A stretch of DNA of 64,000 bases from Mimachlamys varia (GCA_947623455.1 OX392535.1:35426688-35490687), one strand, 5' to 3'; shown: positions 40,518 to 54,100, counted from the stretch's first letter. Notes: generated by a model from the letters alone, not told the origin. Numbers and translations: made by a program.

Positions 40518-43500
40518 TTAGACGTCCACAAGCCTCCTCAGAGTACGGTATAACAGAATGGCCTCTTCTGGATTGTTAGGCATAGATATACCACATTCGT
40601 TCAGAAGAATGCAGCACAAATCGTACATATCCCTGTCACATGGAATTTCAGACTTGAAGACGCACTCTTGCCGACAAAGCTCCATCTTCCTATCCTGAAT
40701 AGGGCAGAGGTGATTTTCAGCATCATACTGCTCCGGGACGTAGTACAACACAAGTGGTCTTCCGTGGTGTAGATGGGCATTGTTGTACTTTCTGATTTTG
40801 TGCGAGTTCCAAATTGTGCACACTTCATCCAAATCTTGCTGAAAATAAAGGTTAAAGGTAAAAGACAAAGTAAAACACCATGTGATGAAACAAAAGGAAA
40901 ATTCAAAAACTCTAATAACCATTTAGGCAAACGACAATAACATTTCTTGCTGAACTAGCGGCACCCGTTATGAAAACCTCTTCCCTTTTTCAATATCAGA
41001 AAAAAATGAACAAAGCAATTGATGGAAACTGGTTCATAATGCATGCTTTTAAATAAAAGCCGTTTATAGGCTTAAAAAAGTCTAACTAACACTGTCACAG
41101 ATAAGGTTTAAAATTGACGATTCTTAAGCATTTTTTTCAAATTTTTAATGCAAACAAAAATATGATAGGGTATATCGACAGTCGATACAGGACGTCATGG
41201 ATAATTATCGAGCACCCAGATTCCAATCAAAATCTGACAAATTTAACAGTTAAAGAGGTATGGCAGGTTAAGATACGTATTTTCCCAAAGCTAGTGTGTA
41301 GTGTTTACATGTGCGTCAAACTGTGCATTGTTATGACGCTATCTCGGCTATTTATACAGACAGAATCCCGTGCACGTGTCTAAGAATATGTTATCGTAAA
41401 CAGATGAAATTGAACACCTTTCATTTCACGACACCCACCAAACAGAATGCTTCAATTCGCTTTTTTAGCTGTATCTATACATGTAACACACCACTTGATT
41501 TTGTTTCTTCGGTCATTCTGATTGGCAAAATCACATAATTTTGGAATACTAGGTTTTATATGTGTATTGGGATGCATAGAAGTATTTGAAAGTAATGCAC
41601 TACACATGTTAGGTAGGTCATTAAAGTGAATTATTATTATTCTAATCTTAAGAATGAAATAAAAAAAGGTTTAATTTAAATGAAAAGTTCGATCGATTCA
41701 AAAAGTATATTGATGCCAAAATAAATGAAAATCAAAATAACAAAAACTGAAAGCATACATTCGAACTTGTGCTGTTCGTGCACTGGTCAAAAGTAACTTG
41801 CGTTACCACTCGGCCACATCGAACACAGTCAATTAAGTGAAGCACAGACGAAGAACAGACGCAGTTTTAAGAAACTTGTTCTACCACGTTTTCATTTTGA
41901 GTACTTTCCAAAAAAGCACCACTTTTTCGAAATGCGATTTGTTTGTTCATATTATATTACGGAATCAAGAAGTTTATTCAAAAGATGACGTAACACACAC
42001 ATGATGCAATGAATGAATTAAACAGCACCATACAGCTGTTTCGTCCTTCTAGGACTCGTCAGTGATGCTAAGGGTCAAACGTCGGTCCTCCGATGGAAGT
42101 GTTGAAAGCGGGAAAGTGGGAAACTATCACTGTCAAAGATATAATGAATATGGCTTTATCTGAGGTACCAAAGATCAACAATACTTAATATCTCCTACAT
42201 CTGTCTATGCATTTTCACTACCAGAAATAATTTACTTGTTAATGTGTTTTTTCCGTTATCAAAAATGCCGACTGAGGGAAATATGAGCTGTTTTTCGCCA
42301 TACCTTTTTACATTTACTAATGTCATATCATTATTTTAATTTATAAAGAAGTTTTTATCTTTGTACGCAAATAAAATGGAGGTTTATCATATTAACTAAA
42401 TGAATGATGTAAGTCTAAACCATATTTATCTGAAGCGATGTGCAAAGCGTTAACGTAAAGTAGATCCACATGACGTTGTTGTCCTTTGGTCTATTATTTT
42501 TCACACATACGTTGTAACAGTTACAAGCTATACGCTGTCGTAAATACGTTTCACCATTACCAATGAAATAAACGTCGAAATTGATGACGTCAATTTCCGT
42601 CATGATTAAGCTGTCTAAACAAAGGACGTTACCCTGTTGTAAGTAGCCGCATAGCGCGTTTGACTTGTCATTCCCTACCCCATGTGAGACAGATTTATCA
42701 AATACCTATATAGTTAGTAACCATGGTGATCACCTTGTGAAGAACATGTATGTGAGAAATTTGAGTGTTTGTCGTTTTTCTTACCTGAACTAAATCCATA
42801 AAGCAGAATCGCACAAGCTCCTTGTCTTTCTGGTCTCCACTGAAATATCCTTGTCCTTCCAGGTCCTTAAAAAGGGCCATCCAGTATTCTGCATTTTCCT
42901 TGCGCAATATTCCCCAAAAAGACTCAATCCTCTGATTTGCGGTACTTCTGCCATATTGAAAACAACGTTCCTCGTTCGCGTTAGCATTGCCATCTCTCAG
43001 AAACTTTTGCATGTACTCTACATGTCCATTTTCTGTTCCACGGTCCGTTCTAACAATTTTCGGACAACCCCCCTGTTTCTCCAAAGTGTTAAGGAAATAC
43101 CCGCCAATGACTGCAGGGTCACTGCTCGTCTTGTAGGCCTCCAGCCAGAGTATGTACCTAGAGAATCCGTCGGCACATCCATTGATACAGATACCGTATG
43201 GTTTGAGCTTGTCATAGGAATCAATATGCCAAACACAATTTGGCCCTTTTACGCTGTACCTGCGTCTTACAAGTCTCCTACGCCTTCGCAGTTCCACTCC
43301 TTCAGGATCAAGATGTTTTAGAATAAGTCGTATTGTCTCTTTGCTTACAACTAAACCATTTGTAATACACTTCTGGTGCATAAACCTGTAGCCATGAAGC
43401 TGTCCAGCCGCAGCTAGTTGTTTCCTTACAAAGTCAACCACGCTATCGAAGTCGGAAAACTCCTTTCTTCGATACAAGTGAAGCTTTGAGAGAACCCGAC

Positions 43501-43606
43501 GCAGATGTCTTACACTAACAGTATAATCAAATCTATAAGTAAGAACAGAAGACATTTCTGCTTGACTAAGCCCCAGTTGAAATAGACATTCAACGATGGC
43601 GTCCAT
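40518..43606 (-). CDS. rve/DDE transposase of the 16.4-kb transposon (IS3EU-like), two exons
   Basis: Exon 1 is 43606-42785 and exon 2 is 40838-40518, joined in phase 0 across a 1.95-kb GT-AG intron; the product is 380 residues. The start chosen is MDAIVECLFQLGLSQ; the frame is open further upstream, but there the only initiator-like codon is TTG. The N-terminal part looks like a helix-turn-helix. The integrase core carries D129 (CVWHIDSYDK), D188 (IVRTDRGTENG) and E228 (NQRIESFWG), a DDE set. The C-terminal exon (DLDEVCTIWNSHKIR, GRPLVLYYVPE) matches the usual tail of this integrase-core family found in many aquatic animals. The frame is intact, so the protein could be functional. Its 5' end abuts the subterminal repeat array, which may hold its promoter. 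Confidence 0.88.
41755..41823 (-). repeat. tRNA-like relic in the transposase intron
   Basis: On the minus strand it reads with an A box 'gtggccgagtggtaacgc' and a B box AGTTCGAATG. The anticodon arm is not convincing. It lies about 200 bp downstream of the hammerhead ribozyme on the same strand. Confidence 0.45.
42025..42068 (-). ncRNA. Type I hammerhead self-cleaving ribozyme
   Basis: Read from 42068 to 42025 every core element is present in order. Stem I 5' strand GCATCA; core CTGACGA; stem II GTCC-TAGAA-GGAC; core GAAA; a very short stem III (CAG/CTG); TA with cleavage predicted after the A; stem I 3' strand TGGTGC, which pairs fully with GCATCA with one G-U. Short stem III hammerheads are known from Penelope-like elements, retrozymes and some SINEs of animals. 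It lies in the transposase intron, on the sense strand of that gene. The surrounding sequence is probably a retroelement fragment. Confidence 0.88.
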
Positions 43607-43682
43607 GTTAAATGTTGAGTAGATGTCCAAATAGTATTGCTTCACACGTGTTGGAGTCCTGTAGCCTGGCCTCAATATCAAG

Positions 43683-43926
43683 ATAATAAGTCGATCGATC
43701 GAGATAATAAGTCGATCGATCGAGAAAATTAAGTCGATCGATCGAGATAATTAAGTCGATCGATCGAGATAATAAGTCGATCGATCGAGAAAATTAAGTC
43801 GATCGATCGAGATAATTAAGTCGATCGATCGAGATAATTAAGTCGATCGATCGAGTTAATAAGTCGATCGATCGACATAAAATATTGTTTTATCATTCTT
43901 TATAATGTCCTTTCCCAGCCACCGTA
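43683..43926 (-). repeat. Right terminal inverted repeat with nine 21-22-bp subterminal repeats
   Basis: Nine units of AAGTCGATCGATCGA separated by 'gataatt', 'gataat' or 'gaaaatt' run from 43683 to about 43876. The terminal 50 bp mirror the left end. Confidence 0.9.
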
Positions 43927-43932
43927 CAAGTG

Positions 43933-44339
43933 TTATACATATAACTTACAGTATTATTTTTTTGTTGCAAGAGATTTTCCTATAAAATCTATTAAACCTG
44001 GTTCTAGTTTTCAGGAATCATGTTATTAATGACAAATAATAACTGATCTTTTTTTATGCCTTTTCAAGACTGGTCATTAATGATACAATGTATAACAAAG
44101 TTTTTTTTTTTTTTTTTTTGTATTTTCATTGGAAAATGACATTTATATATTTTTCATTATTTATTTCTCTTTTTTATGCCTTCCTACAAAACCAGATTTA
44201 TAAAAGACCACTTTGTAGGTAGTGCTTATGATACTTCTTTTTTTGATATGAGTCTTATTACTTATTTATATGTAAACCTACACTATATTTATTGTTACAA
44301 GAGATTTTCTATGGCGAAAATATCCCATCATGATATATG
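43933..44339. other. T-rich flank of the large transposon
   Basis: Repeats of 'acaagagattttc' at about 43965 and 44288 match text left of the transposon near 27315. No gene. Confidence 0.45.
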
Positions 44340-45105
44340 CAGAAGAAATATCACAATGAGTTATCTCCCTTAAATGAATAATAGCTCATGGCAAAAAATT
44401 TCGGACGATCAATAATACGGGGAGAATTTCCCACACAGACAACAGCTGTTCAGGCCAACAATGTTATATATATATTTTTCATTCTAATATATGATGAAGA
44501 AGTATTACAATGAGTTATCTCCCTTAAATGAATAATAGCTCATGGCAAAAAATTTCGGACGATCAATAATACGGGGAGAATTTCCCACACAGACAACAGC
44601 TGTTCAGGCCAACAATGTTATATATATATTTTTCATTTTAATATATGATGAAGAAGTATTACAATGAGTTATCTCCCTTAAATGAATAATAGCTCATGGC
44701 AAAAAATTTCGGACGATCAATAATACGGGGAGAATTTCCCACACAGACAACAGCTGTTCAGGCCAACAATGTTATATATATATTTTTCATTTTAATATAT
44801 GATGAAGAAGTATTACAATGAGTTATCTCCCTTAAATGAATAATAGCTCATGGCAAAAAAATTCGGACGATCAATAACACGGGGAGAATTTCCCACACAG
44901 ACAACAGCTGTTCAGGCCAACAATGTTATATATATATTTTTCATTTTAATATATGATGAAGAAGTATTACAATGAGTTATCTCCCTTAAATAAATACTAG
45001 CTCATGGCAAAAAATTTCGGTCGATCAATAATACGGGGAGAATTTCCCACACAGACAACAGCTGTTCAGGTCAACAATGTTATATATATTTTTTTCATTC
45101 TTATA

Positions 45106-45409
45106 TGGCCGACTGCTTAAAAAAAGTTGCCGGTCACCTCGTCTTAAGAAACTGTCCATACAATGGAGTAATTATCGTTAGATGAGAAGAATTTAGCACC
45201 TAAGGGTGGATTAACATATAAATTTATCCGATATGTTGATATTTAGTTTGAGAATTGCACGACAGTTTAACAACAAGAAAGTTAGTTGCATTGCTTATAA
45301 ACAGTTGAAAAATAACGTTGGTATTCTTCCATTACATTCTGTAATGGGCGGGTAGTGGGTGGCTCCTTATATCATATATATTATTTACTGACAGAAACTC
45401 AAGCAACTG
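45106..45409 (+). mobile_element. MITE family C, 300-bp copy
   Basis: It runs from 'tatggccgactgcttaaaa' to CAGAAACTCAAGCAACTG and contains 'ttccattacattctgtaatggg'. Its near-identical partner is at 45723-46028. Confidence 0.7.
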
Positions 45410-45722
45410 TGCGCGAAAATAGCAAAATTTAGACACTCGCTAATCTCGCTTAAATAAATACTAGCTCATGGCAAAAAATTTCGGTCGATCAATAATACGG
45501 GGAGAACTTCCCATACAGACAACAGCTGTTCAGGCCAAACAATGTTATATATATTTTTTTCATTTTAATATATGATGAAGAAGTATTACAATGAGTTATC
45601 TCCCTTAAATAAATACTAGCTCATGGCGAAAAATTTCGGTCGATCAATAACACGGGGAGAATTTCCCACACAGACAACAGCTGTTCAGGCCAACAATGTT
45701 ATATATATTTTTTTCATTCTTA

Positions 45723-46028
45723 TATGGCCGACTGCTTAAAAAAAGTTGCCGGTCACCTCGTCTTAAGAAACTGTCCATACAATGGAGTAATTATCGTTAG
45801 ATGAGAAGAATTTAGCACCTAAGGGTGGATTAACATATAAATTTATCCGATATGTTGATATTTAGTTTGAGAATTGCACGACAGTTTAACAACAAGAAAG
45901 TTAGTTGCATTGCTTATAAACAGTTGAAAAATAACGTTGGTATACTTCCATTACATTCTGTAATGGGCGGGTAATGGGTGGCTCCTTATACTATATATAT
46001 CATCTACTGACAGAAACTCAAGCAACTG
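45723..46028 (+). mobile_element. MITE family C, duplicated copy
   Basis: Nearly identical to 45106-45409, including flanking array sequence, so it arose by segmental duplication rather than by a new insertion. Confidence 0.7.
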
Positions 46029-46075
46029 TGCACGAAAATAGCGAAATTTAGACACTCGCTAAAACTTTTTACCAG

Positions 46076-48132
46076 TAAATGTTCGATTTCAGAAGTTATA
46101 AAGCCAACTAATAGTACTAAAGACAAAAGCAAAACTGTAAAAGACAGGACAGGAACTCGCAAATGACGTGAACAGAATTAAGTTGCCAACAGGAGATGTA
46201 GATATATAAGAGATGTGTTTCATTCAAATGAGATCCAATGGACTCTAGATCTCTGATGCATGAAAGACCAATGCAAACAGGAATTGGACAGGATAACGGA
46301 GGATTATTGCAATCTGAGATAGCAGGAAGGAGAAAAACAGCAGCCAAACATCTTCAATTTATGTAAACTATTTTGGAACTTGTTTATTTATTTATAAGTA
46401 TATATGTAATATATTTACTGCTTGAAGAAGCCATAGAAGACAAAATGACCTAGCGGTAGATTTATTTTTCCTTCACAAAAGACTTGATTATTTTAAATTT
46501 ATCATAGACTTTTCTTTTTTATCTATTTACATATACATGTACATGTATATCAATATTGAACTTTGTTAGCTGAGGGATGTTATCACCAATTTGGTTAAAA
46601 TCTGTACAGATATTTTGGAGGAGTAGTCTTTTGAAAGGAAAAGTTGGCAGATGACTGACGAATGCTGTGCCATGGAATAATCTCGCTTGGTCATTGACCA
46701 GGTGAGCTAAACACTGACCACAAATATGATATTCAACTGACATTAACCTTATTTGATATTTATCTTCTAGAATTTCTAAAAGAATATATTTCATTGTTTA
46801 AAGCATGTACTGAAAATTATCTCATTTAGTTTTTTTTATTGCAAATCTGAATTTGAATTCTAATGCATGTATGATTTGCCTGTATTGAGAAATAGTTCAG
46901 AATCAACATTTTACATATAAGTTTTATAATTTATCAATCAGAAATATAAACTTTTGAAGCTATTTAATCTTGCTTATAAGCAATTCATTTATAAAAAAAA
47001 TATGTTGTATTGCAATGATTTCTACAAATGGTACCATAAATGTTACATGGATTTAGGTGCCAATTTTGGGGAAAAAACATCGGCAAAATTTCAAAACTTT
47101 TACCCACTGAATGACAAATTAAAAATGGAATGTACATGTATTACTGAATTGCTCAATCATTTTGAGTGAGTCTATTTCTATAATAAGTCATATGATGTAA
47201 GATATCATATTTTCTTTTCATTACAAAATCCATGTGGAAAGTTGAAAGAAAAAACAAAGTTGATATTTATAGATTTCTATCTGGAATGTGTGCCTTTAAT
47301 GACCCTTGTGGGTGAAAAGTCTTATAGACAGATGTCAACATGATTAACTGTCATCATCAACATAATATACATATATCCTATGTTATACTGGTACAATATT
47401 TCATTAATAAATACTCTTCTCATTTTCTGCAAACAATGTATATACACAACAAAACTTTTCTACCAGATCAGCAGAAAACAGATGAAATATAAATATCACA
47501 GATATAAGACTGTTTGTGTATATAGTGAGCACCACCTTCTTGACACTTTCGATTTTCCCTAAAAAAGTGCGCACTATACGCGAGAAATTACGGTAATCAT
47601 CTCGCCTACATTTAAAACAAACAGCATTTCGAAAATAGAAAAACAAACATGTACGGAAAGTAGTCAAAGCACAAAATTGAGAATGTTTCCCATCCGTAAT
47701 GGAAATTTCTTTGTATCTCCTGGTCTACTTTAAAGTTTGTAAGTGGCACAATTTTTTTCAAGACTATGAAACACTTTTACTGTATACTTAACGGCCTCTG
47801 AACAAACACAATCTTATTTGACCTTGCTTGAGGTTTTTACCCAGTTAGGTCAAAGTTCATGTTAAATCTGCCTTGGTTGTACTGAGAAAAATTCTGTACT
47901 TAGTTGGGGCTGTTTAAATCAAAGTTTATCTATGTGTGTCCTTGTTATACAAATTAAGATAACTTTGAACTTGGTTGGGGATATTCAGGTCAAAGTTCAT
48001 ATAGAGATCAACTTTGACCTCCATATATGACCTTTCCAATATCTTGTGATAATGTTGGTCCCCACCCCATCCCCTACAGCTTGGATAACAAATAAAATGT
48101 GTTGAAATCTCTCTTCGTTATTTAGACCACCT
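46076..48132. other. 3' flank of the CCDC87-like gene, no gene seen
   Basis: AT-rich DNA without recognised coding sequence. Bases 47800-48020 hold a diverged repeat with 'ttggggatattcaggtcaaa' and 'aggtcaaagttcatgtta'. The CCDC87-like poly(A) site should lie here on the minus strand; no site was fixed. Confidence 0.4.
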
Positions 48133-51100
48133 CTATTTCACTTTTGCCGTACTCGGCGGTGTAATTGGGTCAAGGTGGGCAGATTTGACCTTCATTGGCA
48201 CCGACTGTTTCATCATGGCCTCGTACTTGAGGGCATTTTGTTTGCGTTCTTCCTGTAACCAATACAGCATCTCGATCCTGTCCCACTTCATCTTCTCCTC
48301 ATAAGACCGACCCTGGGGGAACAACAGACACAGAAATTAAAACCGTAAACATATGCATGATGTTTAAGGAAATCTTCCCATGGCAGATCAAGAATCGAAA
48401 GTTCATTCAGCAATCCTCACCTCAAATCATCCTTCCCATTTTATTTAGCATTTACATATTGAACCCTGAAGACAAATTTGTACTCTTCCAATTAAGAGGT
48501 TGGAATAGTTCATTATACAATTTTAGGGTGAATGAGTAAAGAACAGCGTTAAGTTTTTTAATTGTTTGTAAACAAATTTTCTGTGATTAATTTTCTGGAG
48601 GTTAATGGTACAAGGGAAATCTTAAGAGGAGTAAAATAGAAAAAAAGACTGACTCCACTTTTCATAAGCCTCTCAGAATACATCAGAAGCTCTAAAGATG
48701 TCTAGAAGATGAAATAATGCCTTACCTTATATGTGATGATATCTTGAAAGTGTTGCATCATGTAATCTATTTCAATTTTAATCTCTCGGTCATAGTAGTC
48801 GATTCTCTGTGGAAAAGAAAGACGTACATTTAATCTAAAGATAATTCATAAAGAAAAAAAATGGAAGAAAACAATATCTCTTAAAGCTAAAAAAAATTAA
48901 AAAAGTTAAATCCGGGTCATTCAGTATTTTAATTATGGATCATGAATTGGACAAGGCAGTAAAACATTGTAGTGACCCAAATCTTATGACATTTATTTGA
49001 TTGATAAAGATTGTCTGGGTTGAGAGCTTGAGGTCAACACAAGCCTCTATGTGGGTTTGCACTGTAGATCTGTACCGATGCATTATGGGACATTTATCAC
49101 TAACGGTGATTAAACTTTTTTATACCTATATACACATAGACCGATCAGGGCATGCTTATAGTTGTTAGTGAGAAGTTTGTAATCATAGGATGATGGGTCC
49201 TCTATCATTATATAAACCTGACAGTTCATTATCGATTGGGTATAAACTTATAAAAGTTTGTTACACATGTACACCATTGGTGACACTGCATACACAGATT
49301 CTGATATAGTCAATTTCTAATTGTAAAAACCATTCCCCGTGGTCTGGATCTATCAGCTCAATTAGGACCTTTCTGATATTAGTTATAACTGCTTGGACTT
49401 TGTGAACATATCTCTCCTTTTGCTCTTCATTTACTCTACACACATATATGAACGCCATACCCCCCCCCCCCCACGTGGTACTAATACTGGATGCTAGCAA
49501 AACCTTTTATATCCAGATCAAATGCTTTCTGACAGTAAATGAGTCTTATGGTTGAAAAAAAAATCTGGTTTTCCCTCAACACTTATCCAGTCTGACTTAA
49601 TTGTATTTCCATTACAGCAATAAATTTGAGGTACATAGGGAGCTGAGTTCGCGCCAATAAGCGCATAAAGGGCAATTATTACACAATGTCCAATATTCCC
49701 AACCTCATGTCGGAATGGGGCTCATAGCTCATGTTTTATTTTCCTACATTTCCAAAATAGTAATGACAAAAAACATAGTATGCATAACATTATAATCTTT
49801 TTGTATAAGTTTCAACGCTAAACAGTCAAGTGATGTACTAAATCTATTATGTCCCTTTCTGTGATGAACAGTTCTCACTCATAACACAAGACTTGCCTTA
49901 TAATAAAAACTTCTTTGTTTCGCCTCCTGTAGTCTTTTTACTGAACTTCCTTTGTTGCCTGGGGAAAAAGAACAATATTTCATCTACCATAATACATATA
50001 TATATTAGTTATTGTTATTTAATTCTCACTTTAAGATTTAAAGTATATAAGTTAAAGAAGATCAGTTATTCATGAAACTCGTATATTTTCTTATTGAGTG
50101 ATTCCATCTAGCTTATTTGAAATTATATCAAACTCTATAAGGACTTTTCAAATTTATAAAGAATTCACAATTTTTTTTCACACACCTTTTTCAAAGAATC
50201 TGTTGGGATCGGAGGCATTACGTTCAAACTTCTCCAATTTTGCCAGTAAATCTTCCCTTTTTAAAATAAATTCTGTCACCTTCTCCCAACGGTCAATCAC
50301 CTGAAATATCAAAAAACAAATCAGAATTGATAAATTATTTTTTTCTAGTCAAGAACAAACGTACGGTAAGTTAAAAACTTCACAAGTAAGTACCTGGCAA
50401 TGCAGTAAGATTTGAATAGTACCGTAATTATTTGGTACAGATTTGGCAAAAACATGGTTAGATTTTTGGAAAAATAGAAACTAAATCCTTAAAAAAGTCT
50501 TCAGAAGTGAGAATTCTAAGATTATGTATAATGCAACTTCTCTAATCAGTGTCAAATTCTTGAAAGAAAGATTCTCTACAACTTACAAGAAGGTCACACA
50601 GTTGAGCTAAATGGTTTGGGAGTTTCTCAAAATTGGTAAAATGAACAAATTGGCCAAAATTTTATTTTTATTTTTTTTTCACAAAATATCATAATAATTC
50701 ATCAATGAAATCAACCTTTTTTGTCCAGATTCTAGTTTTCTTATCCTATAATAAGCACCCCCTCTGGAACCAGTTTTTTGGTGCTAATTACGACAAATAC
50801 AGTATGTAAATTATTATTTCTAATTTCCACTGGAGTTACCTTATCTGCAGTTTCTGTTCAAAGATAAACAACTATGTACTCTGTAGTTTTGATATTGCCG
50901 TACCTCAAAGAGTCGAGAGTAGAATTCATTACAGCTGTACTTGATGGCCATGTCAAGTCGGTGAGAATCTGGCATTTCTAGGGACTTCCAAACCTTCTCT
51001 AGTCGGTCCTGAGGGGTCAGGGGCATGTCAACAGGGGCACTCTGTGGGTCATACGACATAAAATCACTGCATGAGTATTTATTTCACTCATGATAAACTC

Positions 51101-54100
51101 TTTCACTCACTCACCACTGACAATATTTGCGGTGGAAAGCAATACTGAAAAAGCCAATATTTTCACGCGTGAAATTTTTCACTAAGTCAGCCTCCAAAAC
51201 TGTTTGCGGAGTGAAAATTTTCCCGCTGTCAGTCAATATAATACTAATATATACTGTAGATTGTGCGAAGTGTTGATTATGTTCGCGTGTGGATATATTC
51301 GCAGAGATTTAATGTCAGTGAAATAAGCGAAAATTTCCACACCGCGAATTCCACTTTTACAGTATACAGTAGCTGTAATTGGTGCAATTATGAATTAGCG
51401 GAACACTTTCAGCGCAAAAAATCGCTATAATAGGTCTACCGCTAAAATACATATGCAGTCGATGACATTAACATTTTCAAGCACTAGTCCAGACAAGCAA
51501 AATGCAGTGTTATTTTAACAAATATATTGAAATTCAAGGAATTTAACTAGTCCAAACCAAAATTTACAAGTCGTGGGCATAGGACTAAAGACTGCATATG
51601 TTTAAAGTATCTTGCCTGATATATGATACCAAGATGTTCAAAGACATAGGAAGAGATCTTAAATTGTTTTTCATTCACCGAAGAGTTCTAATAATTGTTA
51701 ATCATCACACGTACCTCCTCCGACCTCTCTGTGTCCATCTTACTCATCGTGCCCGTCACTGACGTCACCTTCGACTGGCGGGATTGCCGAGACTGTATGA
51801 ACTCTCTGAAACAGATCATTGATAAGTTATAAAGATCGGGTAATCTGAAAGCTCTATATACATAAGGGCGCGGGGCCCACGTTTCCTCAACTCTGACGAG
51901 TTACTTCAAGTAACAAAACCGGTCAGGTCATATATATTGGAACAACTAGGTACTCACGAAATTCAGAATACCAGGCAGTGTCTTTTTTTATCAGTCATTT
52001 ATACTGAAAGTTTTTTGTTTAAAACAGAAAAAACATCTCAATAAGACATGAATGTCCCCTTGTTCCTGTGGTTGACGTATATCAGTACCATTGGCTTTGA
52101 CTTTGGGATCCTTAAATAGGAACTTATCAGAGGTGTTCTCAAACTTTACCTTTGTATAAATTTTCGCGAAATGTAACAAAATGGTTATTTGAATAAAAGA
52201 AAAACAATTTTATTTTTTTGTTTTTAATTTTCTAGTTTTACAAATTTATATGCAGTTTTTTTAAGGTCAATAACACATGCTAAAAATACACACAATATTT
52301 GAGGTTGAAGCTTGTCCATACTTAAAGAGCAAGTAACTGTTGAATACATTTTTATTTCAGATTACATTACGAAGATAAAGGACAGAGAAAATCACATTTG
52401 AGATAAGGATCTATCAAACATACTTAAAGAGCAAGTTACTGTTGAATACATTTTTATTTCAGATTAATTAGATTATGACGACAAAGGACAGAGAAAATCA
52501 CATGTTTGAGATAAGAATAAATCAAATTAACAGAACAGAATTGCTTTAATCAACATTAATTTTTGTACCTGGCCGAGGATTTCTCCTGTTGCCGTGCAGA
52601 ATGACGAGCCGCCGCCCGTTCCTGTAAGGTCTTGGCCGACTTGGATGTGTCAGCTGACTTCTGTCGCTTGGACGAAGCATCGTCATCGTCTGTTGTGAGA
52701 AAATATTTAGTTATCAATCAGATTCTCAAACTTCTTAAAACCCACACACATTTGCTTTATCAAAGTAGATTAAATTGCAGTTTGATGACAAATCAACAAG
52801 TAAAGAATTGTCATTAAGAAAAGACTGGAAGATACATGCTGCAATTAAAATTCAGGAAACACTGTCAAGTGGGACTAGAAATGTCTGTGAGACATAAAGG
52901 TCCCCACCCCCAGCTGGTTACATTACCATGGGAGGTAATGGGACGGACATGGATAACACTATATGCACCCCCCTCCCCATTTCATGGTGGGTGCATAAAA
53001 AACTTTTTTTGTTCTATACTGAAAACTTAATTTAATGTTAACTTTTTTTTATCAATTGTGAAGTTGTCTCCTGCTTACTGAAACAAATCTGTAGGGAAAC
53101 AATTTTGAGATTAGCTTTTAAATACTTTAGGAAACACATAGTCAAACTTTGTTAACTTGATCTTTCAATCATTACTCCAAACATTCAAACTCACTTAACT
53201 GGAATATCTCAGATATAAATTCAAGTTTTCCCATCAACTTCAAGATAATAAGTTTTAACTGTATACTGGAGCAGACATCATCAAATTAAATATGTTTTAA
53301 CGAGCAGACATCATCAAATTAAATATGTTTTAAATTTTTACCTTCAATCATTGCGGGATCCTTCCCCAAGCCGCCCATCAGGATAGTGTTGCAATTCCAC
53401 ATTCCTTCCTCATATTTATTCTTCACTTCCTTCAGTTCATTTAATTTCTTCTCTCTTTCTCTGTTAGAAGAAATTCAAACAAGGTAAGACAAATAAATAA
53501 ATATTTTCTTAATCTTATACTAAACTTGTAAAAGGGGAAAAGGGGGAAAAAGAGAGAAACCAAAGAAAAAGAGTATTCACATTCTATATGAACAAAATAT
53601 GAATATCACTTTCATGGTAATTAATTATTTGCATTTAAATATTATGCTTCTTTTAACTTACATGAAATAAATTCTGCACAAATATTTATACCTTTATCAA
53701 CAAAATTTGCATGGACTTTTGTATGAATTGCAAAACCATTTTGTGTAAGATTTTGTAAAGGATTAAAAAAAGGCCTGCCACAGGGCTGTTTTCTTTACCT
53801 TTCATTTTTATAATAAAGAAAACAATATTTAAGTTTTTATTTCATCTTTAAAACTATAGTTATGTTATCTTTTGTAAGGAAATTTAAAATATTTTGTGTG
53901 CAACATTTGAAAAGTAAAAATATAAAAATAAATATATAAAAAAAGTAAACTAACATAAAACAAAAACTGAAAAAAAAAAAAAATGAAATATAAAAAAGAC
54001 AAAGGGAAAAAAACTGAATGGTGAAAATATAAGTATTTTATGACAGTAAGAAACTACACTATTTCCTAGAATATAAACTGTTGAATATTTCATTGAAAAA

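Larger units (their letters stand above)
27514..43926 (-). mobile_element. 16.4-kb DNA transposon (IS3EU-like) enlarged by nested insertions
   Basis: The ends are inverted repeats starting TACGGTGGCTGGGAAAGGAC, then 'aatgataaaa', then arrays of a 22-bp palindromic repeat. The direct duplication CAAGTG flanks the whole unit at 27508-27513 and 43927-43932. A two-exon rve-type transposase on the minus strand begins just inside the right end. Nested within are a tandem-core repeat with a SINE, a LINE, a DIRS element, a palindromic MITE and a hammerhead ribozyme. The 6-bp duplication and rve-like transposase fit the IS3EU superfamily as I know it; that name is inference. Confidence 0.85.
44340..46075 (+). 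repeat. 154-bp tandem array with two embedded family C MITEs
   Basis: Units of 154 bp contain 'tgagttatctcccttaaat', 'atagctcatggcaaaaaatt', 'acggggagaatttcccacac' and 'agacaacagctgttcaggcc'. Five units run 44350-45105, two more lie between the MITE copies. The MITE with its flanking array sequence was duplicated as a block about 617 bp long (45104 and 45721). Confidence 0.9.

Noticed and set aside
42851..43321. 156-residue plus-strand frame
   Set aside because: It is the antisense shadow of the transposase exon.
43607..43681. Upstream extension of the transposase to 43681
   Set aside because: The only initiator-like codon there is TTG; the first ATG in frame, at 43606, fits the family N terminus.
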